A program made the translations under genes and the position numbers. 64,000 nucleotides of DNA from HGM04593 sp045647885 (lineage in GTDB: Bacteria; Bacteroidota; Bacteroidia; Bacteroidales; Bacteroidaceae): the NCBI GenBank assembly GCA_045647885.1, contig JAZRMX010000019.1, positions 5,226-69,225 of the forward strand, given 5' to 3'. Of the stretch, positions 35,863-43,820 are shown one piece after another (position 1 is the first letter of the stretch; every line of letters begins with the position of its first letter). The notes below the pieces were generated by a model. That model saw only the letters and a program-made list of their open reading frames with translations. It had not been told where the DNA came from and ran no database searches.

Positions 35863-36480
35863 TCAAAAGGCAAGACCTACACGGAAACCAAAGTTGTTAA
35901 GGTTGCTTTGCTTGTAGGTCATCACGTTGCAACTGTTGGTCGAGAAACTGTAGTACATTGCAAAGTGGAAACCAATGCTGTTCTCCCACGGGTAATAATT
36001 GAAACCGATTTCCGGCTCCATATAGAAACCCCAGCTCTTTTCCTGCGTTAGAAATATGTAATAATAATTACAGAACTTTGTATAGCAGGCTCCAAGTTTC
36101 ATTCCTGCGTATGGCTGGAAATCGCCTTCATTGAAACGATAACGCGCAAGTACGCCAAATGGCAAACGGAACATCTGGTGCTGTTGGTCGGTATTTATGG
36201 ATTGCGTTGCACCAAGCCTTATTGTGCGTCTCGACAAATATTCGTTATTGGTGTGGAAACTTAAGAAGCCTCCAATGGCAACGTCCTGTGCAATATAGTA
36301 TCCGCCTTCAAAATTCATACCCCAACCGCTTACATCACTGGCAAACTTGTTGCTGATGGGTATGTTGAACTGCCAATCGATGTTATAGTAACTATCGAGT
36401 GATATCTGTGCCTTTGATATGCCTATGCCCGACAAGGCCAGAATTATGGCGATAAATAATCTTTTTGTTTTCAGTTTCAT
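35863..36480 (-). CDS. Outer-membrane beta-barrel protein
   Basis: 205 residues. A signal peptide ends near GISKAQ. The mature chain alternates aromatic and small residues (GWGMNFEGGYYIAQDVAIGG, PFGVLARYRFNEGDFQPYAG, FYMEPEIGFNYYPW) and ends in a C-terminal Phe (FRVGLAF), the usual barrel sorting signal. It matches the porin-like/OmpW-size 8-strand barrels. It is the last of three co-directional genes with a DUF4136 lipoprotein and an NlpE-like lipoprotein. Confidence 0.78.
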   Translation of the reverse strand: MKLKTKRLFIAIILALSGIGISKAQISLDSYYNIDWQFNIPISNKFASDVSGWGMNFEGGYYIAQDVAIGGFLSFHTNNEYLSRRTIRLGATQSINTDQQHQMFRLPFGVLARYRFNEGDFQPYAGMKLGACYTKFCNYYYIFLTQEKSWGFYMEPEIGFNYYPWENSIGFHFAMYYSFSTNSCNVMTYKQSNLNNFGFRVGLAF

Positions 36481-36504
36481 AGAACTAAAGTTTTAAAGTT
36501 GCTT

Positions 36505-37122
36505 CTATTTCTTTAAATATGGCGACTGGGCAAAGGCTTGGTCTATTGCACCCATCGTGCGATAATAACTGAGGTTACTGCCATTGAGCAGGCCGGTTAT
36601 ATAGGTGTTCCAAACTATTCTGTACAGTCTGTCACTCCTGATATCCTTGCGATCTACAAGTTCTCCTATTATTGACCCCGTGCTATAGCTGTAATAGAAT
36701 GTAAAGGGGTAATACCAGCCTGTTCCCCAGTTCCAGTATCCGGGGTAGTTATACCACCATGGACCTGCGGTGTTGCTGAAATAGTAGGTGGTATTCACGT
36801 AGCTCAACTGCAATACAAGGTCGGCATCTTCTCCTTTTTCGGTGGGCGTATAACCGCGGGAAATGAAGTTGCTGTTGAACGCATTTACAATAAGCCTGGA
36901 GTTCTCGTTCTTCCAATATTCGGGTTTTGTACGGTTCTCTATTATCAATATACTGTCTATGACGTGAAAGGTGCTGAAACGTGCAAAGTCGGTATTGCTG
37001 TCATAATTGGTGAGAACCAGGTAATCATCGTCAAGTTTGTCGACATCTGGGTCCTTCTCGCACGCTGTAAAGAACATTAGGCCGACAAAGAGATGTAATG
37101 CCATATACTTTTTCATCTGCAA
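36505..37122 (-). CDS. DUF4136 lipoprotein
   Basis: 205 residues. A lipoprotein signal with lipobox FTAC is followed by the DUF4136 pattern: DFARFSTFHVIDSI near residue 45, SRLIVNAFNSNFISRGYTP, EDADLVLQLSYV, and a Trp/Tyr-rich loop (GPWWYNYPGYWNWGTGWYYP). The end (GAIDQAFAQSPYLKK) also fits. Function of the family is unknown; it is a periplasmic-side lipoprotein. It lies 18 bp after the NlpE-like gene. Confidence 0.85.
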   Translation of the reverse strand: MQMKKYMALHLFVGLMFFTACEKDPDVDKLDDDYLVLTNYDSNTDFARFSTFHVIDSILIIENRTKPEYWKNENSRLIVNAFNSNFISRGYTPTEKGEDADLVLQLSYVNTTYYFSNTAGPWWYNYPGYWNWGTGWYYPFTFYYSYSTGSIIGELVDRKDIRSDRLYRIVWNTYITGLLNGSNLSYYRTMGAIDQAFAQSPYLKK

Positions 37123-37140
37123 TAAAAGTTTTAATGGTGG

Positions 37141-37629
37141 CTATTTCTTGTGAGTAAGGCGGTGGGCAGGTTTGTCCGACACAGGCTGCATCTTGTCGTT
37201 GAGCTTTACCAAAGAGCTGTCGCCTGCAAGCTGGAAATTCATCTTTGGATTACCGTTTGCCGACACAAATTCATAAACAATGGCTGTGCTGTCGTTGGGC
37301 ATTCCAATCATTACGAACATTTCACCGTTGTCGTTCTCTGTAGCAAGTGTCTCGTCGATATAGTCGGTGGTAATGGTGTAAGTGCCGTCGTCGTTTAGAC
37401 TTATGGTCTCAATTGTAAGAAGCACATCGCCAATATTGTTTTCTTTCATTGGCAGGGTTCCCACGAAGGTGAATGTCTGCAGGTCTCCAATTGTGGAGTC
37501 GTTTACCATAAAGATGCTGTCGGTCTCTGTCATTACCCCTTGAGGAGCGTTATAACTGCCACAGGAATTACAAGATGACAGAAGCACAGACAGAATTGTT
37601 GCCGAAAAGAAAAAGACTGTTTTTTTCAT
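37141..37629 (-). CDS. NlpE-like small lipoprotein
   Basis: 162 residues with a lipoprotein signal ending LLSSC. The mature part reads FVGTLPMKENNIGDVLLTIE, then SLNDDGTYTITTDYID and AGDSSLVKLNDKMQPVSDKP, the order seen in NlpE N-terminal-like domains (GxLP, a TxTL strand, and a final LxxLD element). The CxxC metal motif of E. coli NlpE is not present. NlpE senses envelope and copper stress, but this role is not proven here. First gene of the three-gene cluster. Confidence 0.6.
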   Translation of the reverse strand: MKKTVFFFSATILSVLLSSCNSCGSYNAPQGVMTETDSIFMVNDSTIGDLQTFTFVGTLPMKENNIGDVLLTIETISLNDDGTYTITTDYIDETLATENDNGEMFVMIGMPNDSTAIVYEFVSANGNPKMNFQLAGDSSLVKLNDKMQPVSDKPAHRLTHKK

Positions 37630-37738
37630 TGTTGTTGTTTTTTTAGGGGTTATTTGGCAAAATAACGTTTCTGTAATATGGTAGGTTTGCTCTTTTTTGT
37701 TTAAGAAGAGGAAAAGATGTTATACCGGGTTAAAAAAG

Positions 37739-37770
37739 ATGCGAGGCCGCGTTTAGTCGCAGCCTCGCAT
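37739..37770 (-). terminator. Hairpin after the S41-like lipoprotein gene
   Basis: Arms ATGCGAGGC (37739-37747) and GCCTCGCAT (37762-37770) are exact complements, 26 bp beyond the stop of the minus-strand gene; a run of A (T on the minus strand) lies just beyond. Confidence 0.7.
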
Positions 37771-37795
37771 AAGAAATATGTGTCTGTTTTAGACC

Positions 37796-39034
37796 TTATT
37801 CGGGAAGGGTACCGGTAGCAATTAAATAACAGATATTATATAGCATATATTCCTGATTGTTGCCAAGAGGAGGAATAGGGTGGTATGCTTCTCCCTGAAT
37901 CTCAAAGTCGGGCAGTGAGGGACTTGCTATCTCGCCCGCAGCATCATAGATATATGCAGTTGCGGGGTTAATCTCAAACGAATAAGGAGATGTAAACTTT
38001 TCTGTATAGAGATTCACGCATTCAGCAGCTTTGCCCACTGTCCACACATCGGATGTTCCGCGAAGAACCTGTATGCCTTTTATCATAGTTGTTGCAATTC
38101 CCTGTGTCTCTGCAGTGGTTATTATGTATAGCGGTTTGTCGCTTGCATTTGCTGTGCTTGCAGGTATTGTTATCGTTTCGCCATTTCCATTACCGGCATC
38201 GGTTACCAGCTCTTTTTGAAGCGAGCAGAAAACTTCTCCTTGCTTGTCGGCAGGGATGAATGCGGCAGCTATGGCTGCTGCATTGGGGAGGGAAAGGCTG
38301 CTGTTGTAGCGAAGGTCCAGAATGACGTTGTTTACCTCTTCTGCCAGGAGTGATGACAAGGCGTCGTTGAATAGCTCAATGTCCTCTGCGTTGTCGAAGC
38401 TGTTGAACAGGATGTAACCGCTCTTGCCGCTTGGTTCGTCTATTACGGTTACCACAGGAATTGACGTTTGTGTAAATTCCATTGCTGCTGGCATATATAT
38501 GTCGCCTCGTTCCTGCCAATAAAAGGCCGAAGTGGCATCGTCGTACTCAATTGAGCAGATTGACAATTCCAGACCATCGCCGTTGTTCAGTTTGTTGGCC
38601 AAGCTTGTGGTAATTCTGTTGCCTTCTATTTCCGATATCCACATTCCACGTTCAAGGCCTGCTGATGCTGCAGCCGAACCGGGTTCGACATACTCTATGA
38701 GTGCATACATCTTTGAAGGCGATATTGCCAGCGGATCGCGAACCAGTTTATACTTGCAACCATAGCTTGCAGTTACCTCCTCATCGCTGAAAAACGAGAT
38801 GTTGTCGGAAGTATGAAGCAACTTCTTGAAAAATTGTTTTGGGGTGGAGAACAGTGTCTTCTGGTCCATTTCTCCAATAGCTCCCGACCAGAGATATACC
38901 TCTTTCATCTTAGAGTATATCCATTGATTCTCCTGGGTTGCGGTGTAGAACTCTTCGGAACGGTCATCGCCACAACTGCACAGTAGTGTGGCAAGAAGTG
39001 ATAGCACTAAAAGTATATTCTTATTCTGTTTCAT
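37796..39034 (-). CDS. S41-like lipoprotein with PDZ domain, catalytic serine apparently lost
   Basis: About 412 residues from the ATG at 39034 (MKQNKN); the ATG at 39070 would add 12 residues that have no signal-peptide character. Lipobox LLCSC. A PDZ domain (EPGSAAASAGLERGMWISEIEGN) and an S41 core follow (VTVIDEPSGKSGYILFNSF, VILDLRYNSSL). In active members the strand reads DLRYNGGG and the nucleophile lies in TSGNTASASE. Here the places read DLRYNSSL and TTAETQGIATTM, so the Ser is missing, although the later GK is present (TVGKAAECVN). It is probably a non-catalytic peptide-binding lipoprotein. Confidence 0.72.
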   Translation of the reverse strand: MKQNKNILLVLSLLATLLCSCGDDRSEEFYTATQENQWIYSKMKEVYLWSGAIGEMDQKTLFSTPKQFFKKLLHTSDNISFFSDEEVTASYGCKYKLVRDPLAISPSKMYALIEYVEPGSAAASAGLERGMWISEIEGNRITTSLANKLNNGDGLELSICSIEYDDATSAFYWQERGDIYMPAAMEFTQTSIPVVTVIDEPSGKSGYILFNSFDNAEDIELFNDALSSLLAEEVNNVILDLRYNSSLSLPNAAAIAAAFIPADKQGEVFCSLQKELVTDAGNGNGETITIPASTANASDKPLYIITTAETQGIATTMIKGIQVLRGTSDVWTVGKAAECVNLYTEKFTSPYSFEINPATAYIYDAAGEIASPSLPDFEIQGEAYHPIPPLGNNQEYMLYNICYLIATGTLPE

Positions 39035-39039
39035 ATGGG

Positions 39040-39047
39040 CAAATTTA
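39040..39047 (-). promoter_or_regulatory. -7 box TAAATTTG just before the S41-like start
   Basis: The box ends only 5 nt before the ATG at 39034, so a transcript started here would be leaderless or almost so. Confidence 0.45.
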
Positions 39048-39142
39048 CTCCTTATTAGTATCAAATGCAATGGTAGCTACCTCTTTTTTTATTCTTAACG
39101 TGCTTTTGGTGGACAAAAGAATAAAGGATAAGCAAAAAAACA

Positions 39143-39172
39143 AGAGGATACATCCTTGCGGATGCATCCTCT
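39143..39172 (-). terminator. Terminator of rpsP
   Basis: 13-bp stem (39143-39155 with 39160-39172; one G-U pair on the minus strand) followed, on the minus strand, by TTGTTTTTTTG. Confidence 0.85.
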
Positions 39173-39202
39173 ATTCTTGAGCATTTACTGCCTGAAGGTG
39201 AA

Positions 39203-39727
39203 TTAAGCCTCTGCGGGAGCCTCTGTTGTCTCCTCAGCAGCTTCTGCGTTTGCTTTAGCAAGAGCCTCGGCAGCTTTCTTGTCTGCTACCTTCTTGGCAA
39301 TAGCTGCGTTTACCTCTTTCTCAGCCTCCAAACGTGCTTTCTTAGCGTCACGTTTAGCCTGCTCTTCAGCGCTCTTGATACCGTTCAAAGTGTTAACCTT
39401 AGCTGCCTTCCAAGCGTCGAATTTAGCCTGAGCTGTAGCCTCGTCAAAAGCACCTTTCTTTACACCGCCCTGCAAGTGTTTCATCATATAAACACCCTCA
39501 GAAGAGAGAATGCTGCGAACAGTGTCGGTAGGAGTAGCACCGTTGTTTACCCACCACAAAGCTCTCTCGAAGTTGATATCGATAGTAGCAGGGTTAGTGT
39601 TGGGGTTGTAGGTACCGATTTTCTCGGTGAACTTTCCATCACGTGGAGCTCTCGAATCTGCAATCACGATAGAGTAGAATGCGTAGTGTTTACGACCTCT
39701 TCTCTGTAGTCTGATTTTTGTTGCCAT
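39203..39727 (-). CDS. rpsP: 30S ribosomal protein S16 with long C-terminal extension
   Basis: 174 residues. The first 80 are S16 (ATKIRLQRRGRKHYAFYSIV, ADSRAPRDGKFTEKIGTYNP, NNGATPTDTVRSIL). The rest is an Ala/Glu/Lys-rich helical tail ending AAEETTEAPAEA. S16 is needed for 30S assembly. The extension is common in Bacteroidetes and is absent from E. coli S16 (82 aa). The gene is monocistronic, with its own promoter (39787-39794) and terminator. Confidence 0.95.
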   Translation of the reverse strand: MATKIRLQRRGRKHYAFYSIVIADSRAPRDGKFTEKIGTYNPNTNPATIDINFERALWWVNNGATPTDTVRSILSSEGVYMMKHLQGGVKKGAFDEATAQAKFDAWKAAKVNTLNGIKSAEEQAKRDAKKARLEAEKEVNAAIAKKVADKKAAEALAKANAEAAEETTEAPAEA

Positions 39728-39786
39728 TTTTTAAATGTTTTTATTAGTTAAAGATTTGAGTTATCCGATATCTCGTATCGGCGGTG

Positions 39787-39794
39787 CAAAAGTA
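39787..39794 (-). promoter_or_regulatory. -7 box TACTTTTG for rpsP
   Basis: Minus-strand exact match, 60 bp before the ATG at 39727. Confidence 0.65.
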
Positions 39795-39885
39795 CTGCTT
39801 TTTTGCTTAATAGACAACTTTTTCGCCGATTTTGTGCTGCTGAAGGCGAGGTTTTCCCCGTCATATTCATCTTTCTTTGAAAAAT

Positions 39886-40668
39886 ATGAGTAAATTCGCG
39901 ACAAATATTAAAAGTATACACTGTTTTATGATGGCTATCCTGTGGTTCCGTGTCTGGAACGCGCTCAATTATATCTATGGCTTCTTTCAATTCAAAAGCC
40001 GCCGGCGGTTACTCGCCTTGAAGGGGGCTTATGCCGGTAAAAGGTGCTTTGTGGTGGGGAACGGCCCAAGCCTGCGCACCGAAGATTTGCGTCTGTTACA
40101 CGAGAGAGGGGAATATACTTTCGCCTGCAATTCTCTCATAAAGCTTTTCGATGAAATACCCTTTCGCCCCACTTTTTATCTGGCTCAGGACAACAAGATA
40201 ATCCTTGACAACAAGGAAGATATAACACAGTACTGCGGTGCTAAATTCATAAAGGCACACTATGCCGGGCGTTATCATATTAAAGGAGCAACCTATTATA
40301 GTATGCTCTTTCCGCAGAACCCAATAGGTTTTTCTTTCAACCTGCCGTGGGTTGTGTACAGCGGACAGACTGTAGCATACTCAATGATACAGTTCGCTGC
40401 ATATATGGGCTTTACAGAGATTTACCTTATTGGTGTGGACTGTGATTATTCCCCCAACAACGAAAAGATAACTGCCGACAGTTATTTCGACAAGAGGCTG
40501 TTCAACAGTGGCCGTTCATATTCACCACCGGAAGTCGGTACAAATCTTTCGGCCTATGCACGGGCAAAACAGGTGTGCGATGGGAGAGGAATCAAGATCC
40601 TTAATGCTTCGCGTGGTGGCAAACTGGAGGTCTTTCCTAGAGTTGATTTCGACAAAATTGTTTCATAA
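39886..40668 (+). CDS. MptE-like (DUF115) family protein
   Basis: About 260 residues from the ATG at 39886 (a TTG at 39877 is less likely). The core motif CFVVGNGPSLRTEDLRLL is the DUF115/6-hydroxymethylpterin-diphosphokinase MptE-like signature; later text includes FRPTFYLAQDNKII, IYLIGVDCDYS and YARAKQVCDGRGIKILNAS. The same domain occurs in bacterial glycan-modifying proteins and in flagellin-glycosylation Maf proteins, so a role in surface glycan or nucleotide-sugar chemistry is more likely than pterin synthesis, but this is inference. It stands alone, with no glycosyltransferase beside it. A shared bidirectional hairpin follows the stop. Confidence 0.78.
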   Translation: MSKFATNIKSIHCFMMAILWFRVWNALNYIYGFFQFKSRRRLLALKGAYAGKRCFVVGNGPSLRTEDLRLLHERGEYTFACNSLIKLFDEIPFRPTFYLAQDNKIILDNKEDITQYCGAKFIKAHYAGRYHIKGATYYSMLFPQNPIGFSFNLPWVVYSGQTVAYSMIQFAAYMGFTEIYLIGVDCDYSPNNEKITADSYFDKRLFNSGRSYSPPEVGTNLSAYARAKQVCDGRGIKILNASRGGKLEVFPRVDFDKIVS

Positions 40669-40707
40669 AAGTGAAGGAAGGTCGCTTTATACCTTCCTTC
40701 ACTTTTA
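40666..40707. terminator. Bidirectional terminator between convergent genes
   Basis: Arms 40666-40682 and 40691-40707 are perfect 17-bp complements around an 8-nt loop. They fill exactly the gap between the two convergent stop codons, overlapping the TAA of the plus-strand gene. Confidence 0.85.
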
Positions 40708-41265
40708 TTATTGTGCAAGTAAACTATCTATTTTTGCAACCAATCCCGAGAATTCCTCCTGATTGAACAGGCGTGTTAGCTTAACTATTTTGCCATCTTT
40801 GTCTATGAGAACATTGCGCGTGATTCCCGAATTGCGTTCGGCATAAGAGGCAAAGGCATTGGCTGCTGTGTCTAGAACCATAGGGTAGGTGGTACCAACT
40901 TGCGCCGTGTAGGCATCAACTGTTTCTTTTGTCTCCTCGCGATCCACGCCCACAAGCACAAAAGCCGGGTTCTCTTTATGTCGTTGCCATATCTCCTTTT
41001 CTATATGCGGCATCTCCCTGCGGCAGACTCCGCACCAGCTTGCGGTGAACTGCAACATAACCACTTTGCCACGTTGTTGCGAAAGGGTGAAGGTGTCGCC
41101 ATTGGTGAGGGGCAGGGTGAAGTCGGGAGCAATATCGCCAACCTTTACAAGATATTGATTCTCGTATACAGGCTGTGGCACATTTGCTTCGGTTGTGCTT
41201 TCTGTGCTTTTCTTATTGCCGCAAGCAACAAGAAGTGGAAGAAGGAAGAATAGAATCTTTTTCAT
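40708..41265 (-). CDS. TlpA-like thioredoxin-fold lipoprotein
   Basis: 185 residues with a lipobox LVAC (Cys15). The thioredoxin/AhpC-TSA fold reads APDFTLPLTNGDTFTLSQQ, VMLQFTASWCGVCRREM with active Cys78 and Cys81, and LVGVDREETKETVDAY. A periplasmic thiol-disulfide exchange role (TlpA/ResA type) follows. It starts 3 bp after the upstream dihydrouridine synthase gene ends, so they share a transcript, although no functional link is evident. Confidence 0.9.
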   Translation of the reverse strand: MKKILFFLLPLLVACGNKKSTESTTEANVPQPVYENQYLVKVGDIAPDFTLPLTNGDTFTLSQQRGKVVMLQFTASWCGVCRREMPHIEKEIWQRHKENPAFVLVGVDREETKETVDAYTAQVGTTYPMVLDTAANAFASYAERNSGITRNVLIDKDGKIVKLTRLFNQEEFSGLVAKIDSLLAQ

Positions 41266-41268
41266 TGG

Positions 41269-42210
41269 TTAAAATTGTTTTTTATATTCTGAAAGTACAG
41301 TGTTTACTGCTGCAATATATTTCTCGGTGGTTGTCGCTTTGAGAATAGCCTTGCGATGACGCTTTTCAATCTCGGGCAAAAGATACTCCCAATAGGGCTT
41401 TAATTTACTCAATAATTGTGTGTTGCCTTGCAGACGGGAATTCATTGTGTGAAGGAATTTATCGTGCATAGTCTGCACAAGCGAATAAAGTTCGTTGTGC
41501 GGCAGGGGAGTGCCACGATGATATTCGCACCCTAATGCAGGGTTGGCTAGAAGCCCACGACCTATCATAACTCCCAGTAAACGTGGAAATTGCGCCTCAA
41601 TGGCTCTAATGTCGTCAAAGTTTGTTATGTCACCGTTGTATATCAATGGGTGGTGGCACTTTTCGTAAAAATCGGCAAAGGCATCACGGTCGGCCGGTTG
41701 CTTGTATTGCTCGCGTCCCAAACGTGGGTGCATTGTTATATGTAATAGTGGTGCAGCATTCAATATATCAATAAGAGCTTTCCATTCGTCTTTATTCTCC
41801 CAACCAAGACGCATCTTTACTGAAAAGGATACTTCCGGATACTTCTTTGTCTCCTCCATAAGTGCAGCAACCATCTCCGGAAAGGGCAATATTCCTGCTC
41901 CGTGTTTTTTCCTTGCTTGCAAAGGGAATGAGCAACCCATATTTATGTCAATCTCCCTGTATCCTTCATTTTGCAAAAGTTGCACAAGAGGCTGCATCTC
42001 TTCGGGTGTTGCTGCGATGATTTGCGGAACGACATTGTTAGGTATGTTATTTTTGCGCTCTATATCACGAATATCCTTGTTACGTATCTCACCGTGTTCG
42101 TAACGGATGAACGGTGTGAAGTATTTATCAATGCCGCCGAATATTTCGTTATGCAGGTTACGCCACACAGCTTCGGTAAATCCTTGCAAGGGTGCTGAAT
42201 ATATTTTCAT
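41269..42210 (-). CDS. tRNA-dihydrouridine synthase family protein
   Basis: About 313 residues from the ATG at 42210 (MKIYSAPLQG). The upstream in-frame extension to 42420 lies in AT-rich leader and contains the promoter, so it is excluded. FMN-barrel motifs: APLQGFTEAVWR, EIDINMGCSFPLQARKKHGAG (with the catalytic Cys in GCS), SVKMRLGW, ITMHPRLGREQYKQPADRD and MIGRGLLANPAL. Members reduce uridines in the tRNA D-loop. DusA/B/C assignment is not possible from sequence alone; MGCS replaces the common NxGCP. A -7 box lies at 42235-42242. Confidence 0.9.
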   Translation of the reverse strand: MKIYSAPLQGFTEAVWRNLHNEIFGGIDKYFTPFIRYEHGEIRNKDIRDIERKNNIPNNVVPQIIAATPEEMQPLVQLLQNEGYREIDINMGCSFPLQARKKHGAGILPFPEMVAALMEETKKYPEVSFSVKMRLGWENKDEWKALIDILNAAPLLHITMHPRLGREQYKQPADRDAFADFYEKCHHPLIYNGDITNFDDIRAIEAQFPRLLGVMIGRGLLANPALGCEYHRGTPLPHNELYSLVQTMHDKFLHTMNSRLQGNTQLLSKLKPYWEYLLPEIEKRHRKAILKATTTEKYIAAVNTVLSEYKKQF

Positions 42211-42234
42211 TTCTTTTCTTTCCGCATTTATTCG

Positions 42235-42242
42235 CAAAAGTA
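42235..42242 (-). promoter_or_regulatory. -7 box TACTTTTG for the dus-thioredoxin transcript
   Basis: Minus-strand exact match, 25 bp before the ATG at 42210; supports the shorter start. Confidence 0.6.
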
Positions 42243-42401
42243 ATATTTCTCCTATGAAAATCCGAGAATTCCATATAAAATAGAGAGTGATTGCAATTTT
42301 AAAAATGATATTAAACATAATGTTTATTATCCACGAATAGTGGCGTAAATTACAGAATAAGGTTTTGAAGCATTTTCTATTAAATAATAAGGATTTTTTT
42401 A

Positions 42402-42409
42402 TACATTTG
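42402..42409 (+). promoter_or_regulatory. -7 box TACATTTG for the aminotransferase gene
   Basis: Exact match, 27 bp before the ATG at 42436. Confidence 0.65.
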
Positions 42410-42435
42410 CAGCCAAACATTTTTTAAGAACATTT

Positions 42436-43641
42436 ATGCCAGAAATATCGGAAAGAGCCATACTAATGCCGTCGTCACCAATCAGGAAATTGGCACCTTT
42501 TGCAAATGCTGCAAAAGAACGTGGCATCAAAGTATACCATCTTAATATTGGACAGCCCGACCTTGATTCTCCCGAGGTTGCCATTGAAGCTATAAAGAAG
42601 ATTGATCGCAAGATTCTTGAATATAGCCCCAGTGACGGTTTCTTGTCCTTGCGCGAAAAGCTTGTCGGTTATTACGACCAGTACCAGATTAAACTCAAAC
42701 CCGACGATATAATTGTCACTTCCGGAGGTTCCGAGGCTGTGCTGTTTGCGTTTATGTCGTGCTTGAACCCCGGTGACGAAATTATTGTTCCCGAGCCCGC
42801 TTATGCCAATTATATGGCCTTTGCCATTTCGGCCGGCGCTGTAATACGCCCCATACGCTCAACAATTGAGGATTCTTTCGCATTGCCTCCTATGGAGCGT
42901 TTCGAGGAACTTATTAACGAGCGTACACGTGGTATTCTCATCTGTAACCCCAATAACCCGACGGGATATCTTTACACACGCAGCGAGATGAACCGTATAC
43001 GCGACCTTGTAAAGAAGCACAACCTGTTCCTTTTCTCCGACGAGGTTTATCGCGAATTTATCTATACCGGTTCGCCTTACATTTCGGCTTGCCACCTCGA
43101 GGGTATTGAAGAAAACGTTGTTCTTATTGATTCTGTATCAAAGCGTTACTCGGAGTGCGGTTTGCGTATTGGTGCTCTTATAACCAAGAATAAGACTCTG
43201 CGTCAGGCTGTTATGAAGTTCTGCCAGGCACGTTTGAGCCCTCCCCTGCTTGGTCAGATTGCCGCAGAAGCTTCGCTCGATGCGCCTCGCTCTTATGCTA
43301 TAAATACTTATGAGAAGTATATTGAGCGTCGCAACTGCCTTATCGATGAATTGAATAAATTGCCCGGAGTCTACTCCCCTATTCCTATGGGTGCATTCTA
43401 CACTGTTGCTCGCCTTCCCATTGACGACAGTGACAAGTTCTGTGAATGGTGCTTGACCGACTTCTCTTACGAGGGAGAGACCATTATGATGGCACCGGCA
43501 TCGGGTTTCTATTCCGATGAGGGTTACGGCAAAAACGAGGTGCGTATTGCCTATGCAATTGACAAGGCCGACCTTAAACGCGCCATATTCATTTTGGGTA
43601 AAGCGCTTGAGCAATATCCCGGCCGGGTTGATATTAAATAA
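42436..43641 (+). CDS. PLP-dependent aminotransferase (aspartate aminotransferase family)
   Basis: 401 residues. Fold type I motifs: VYHLNIGQPDLDSPE at the start, CNPNNPTGYLYTRSEM, LFSDEVYREFIY and SVSKRYSECGLRIGAL with the Schiff-base Lys. The final Arg region (NEVRIAYAIDKADLKRA) is present. Reactions would transfer the amino group of an amino acid to 2-oxoglutarate. It is more typical of the AspC/class I group than the aminotransferase at 5.3 kb. Single gene with its own promoter and the repeat-type terminator after it. Confidence 0.88.
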   Translation: MPEISERAILMPSSPIRKLAPFANAAKERGIKVYHLNIGQPDLDSPEVAIEAIKKIDRKILEYSPSDGFLSLREKLVGYYDQYQIKLKPDDIIVTSGGSEAVLFAFMSCLNPGDEIIVPEPAYANYMAFAISAGAVIRPIRSTIEDSFALPPMERFEELINERTRGILICNPNNPTGYLYTRSEMNRIRDLVKKHNLFLFSDEVYREFIYTGSPYISACHLEGIEENVVLIDSVSKRYSECGLRIGALITKNKTLRQAVMKFCQARLSPPLLGQIAAEASLDAPRSYAINTYEKYIERRNCLIDELNKLPGVYSPIPMGAFYTVARLPIDDSDKFCEWCLTDFSYEGETIMMAPASGFYSDEGYGKNEVRIAYAIDKADLKRAIFILGKALEQYPGRVDIK

Positions 43642-43668
43642 ATTACGAAGTTTATTATACAGAATAAG

Positions 43669-43741
43669 GTTGACTAAAAGACTCTTTTTTATTCAATCCC
43701 AAACAATGAATATGACTCAAAAGTTTTGAGTCATATTCATT
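43669..43741 (+). repeat. Tandem-hairpin repeat, copy B
   Basis: The second hairpin (43705-43722 with 43724-43741) is a perfect 18-bp stem with the core ATGACTCAAAAGTTTTGAGT, the same as in copy A at 35765-35847. The first hairpin starts GTTGACTAAAA, as in copy A, but is imperfect here. The outer arms differ between copies while staying complementary. Confidence 0.7.
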
Positions 43742-43770
43742 TTCTTTTGCATTTCCATATATATAAAAAA

Positions 43771-43798
43771 ATAAGAGACTGCAAAAGCAGCCTCTTAT
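43771..43798 (-). terminator. Terminator of galE
   Basis: Stem ATAAGAG-CTGC with GCAG-CTCTTAT (one mismatch) and AAAA loop; on the minus strand it is followed by seven T residues. Confidence 0.8.
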
Positions 43799-43820
43799 AT
43801 AAATATAAGGAATGGAGTTC

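Noticed and set aside
41269..42420. A longer dihydrouridine synthase starting at 42420
   Set aside because: The first 70 codons cover AT-rich leader and the -7 box at 42235; the family start is at 42210.
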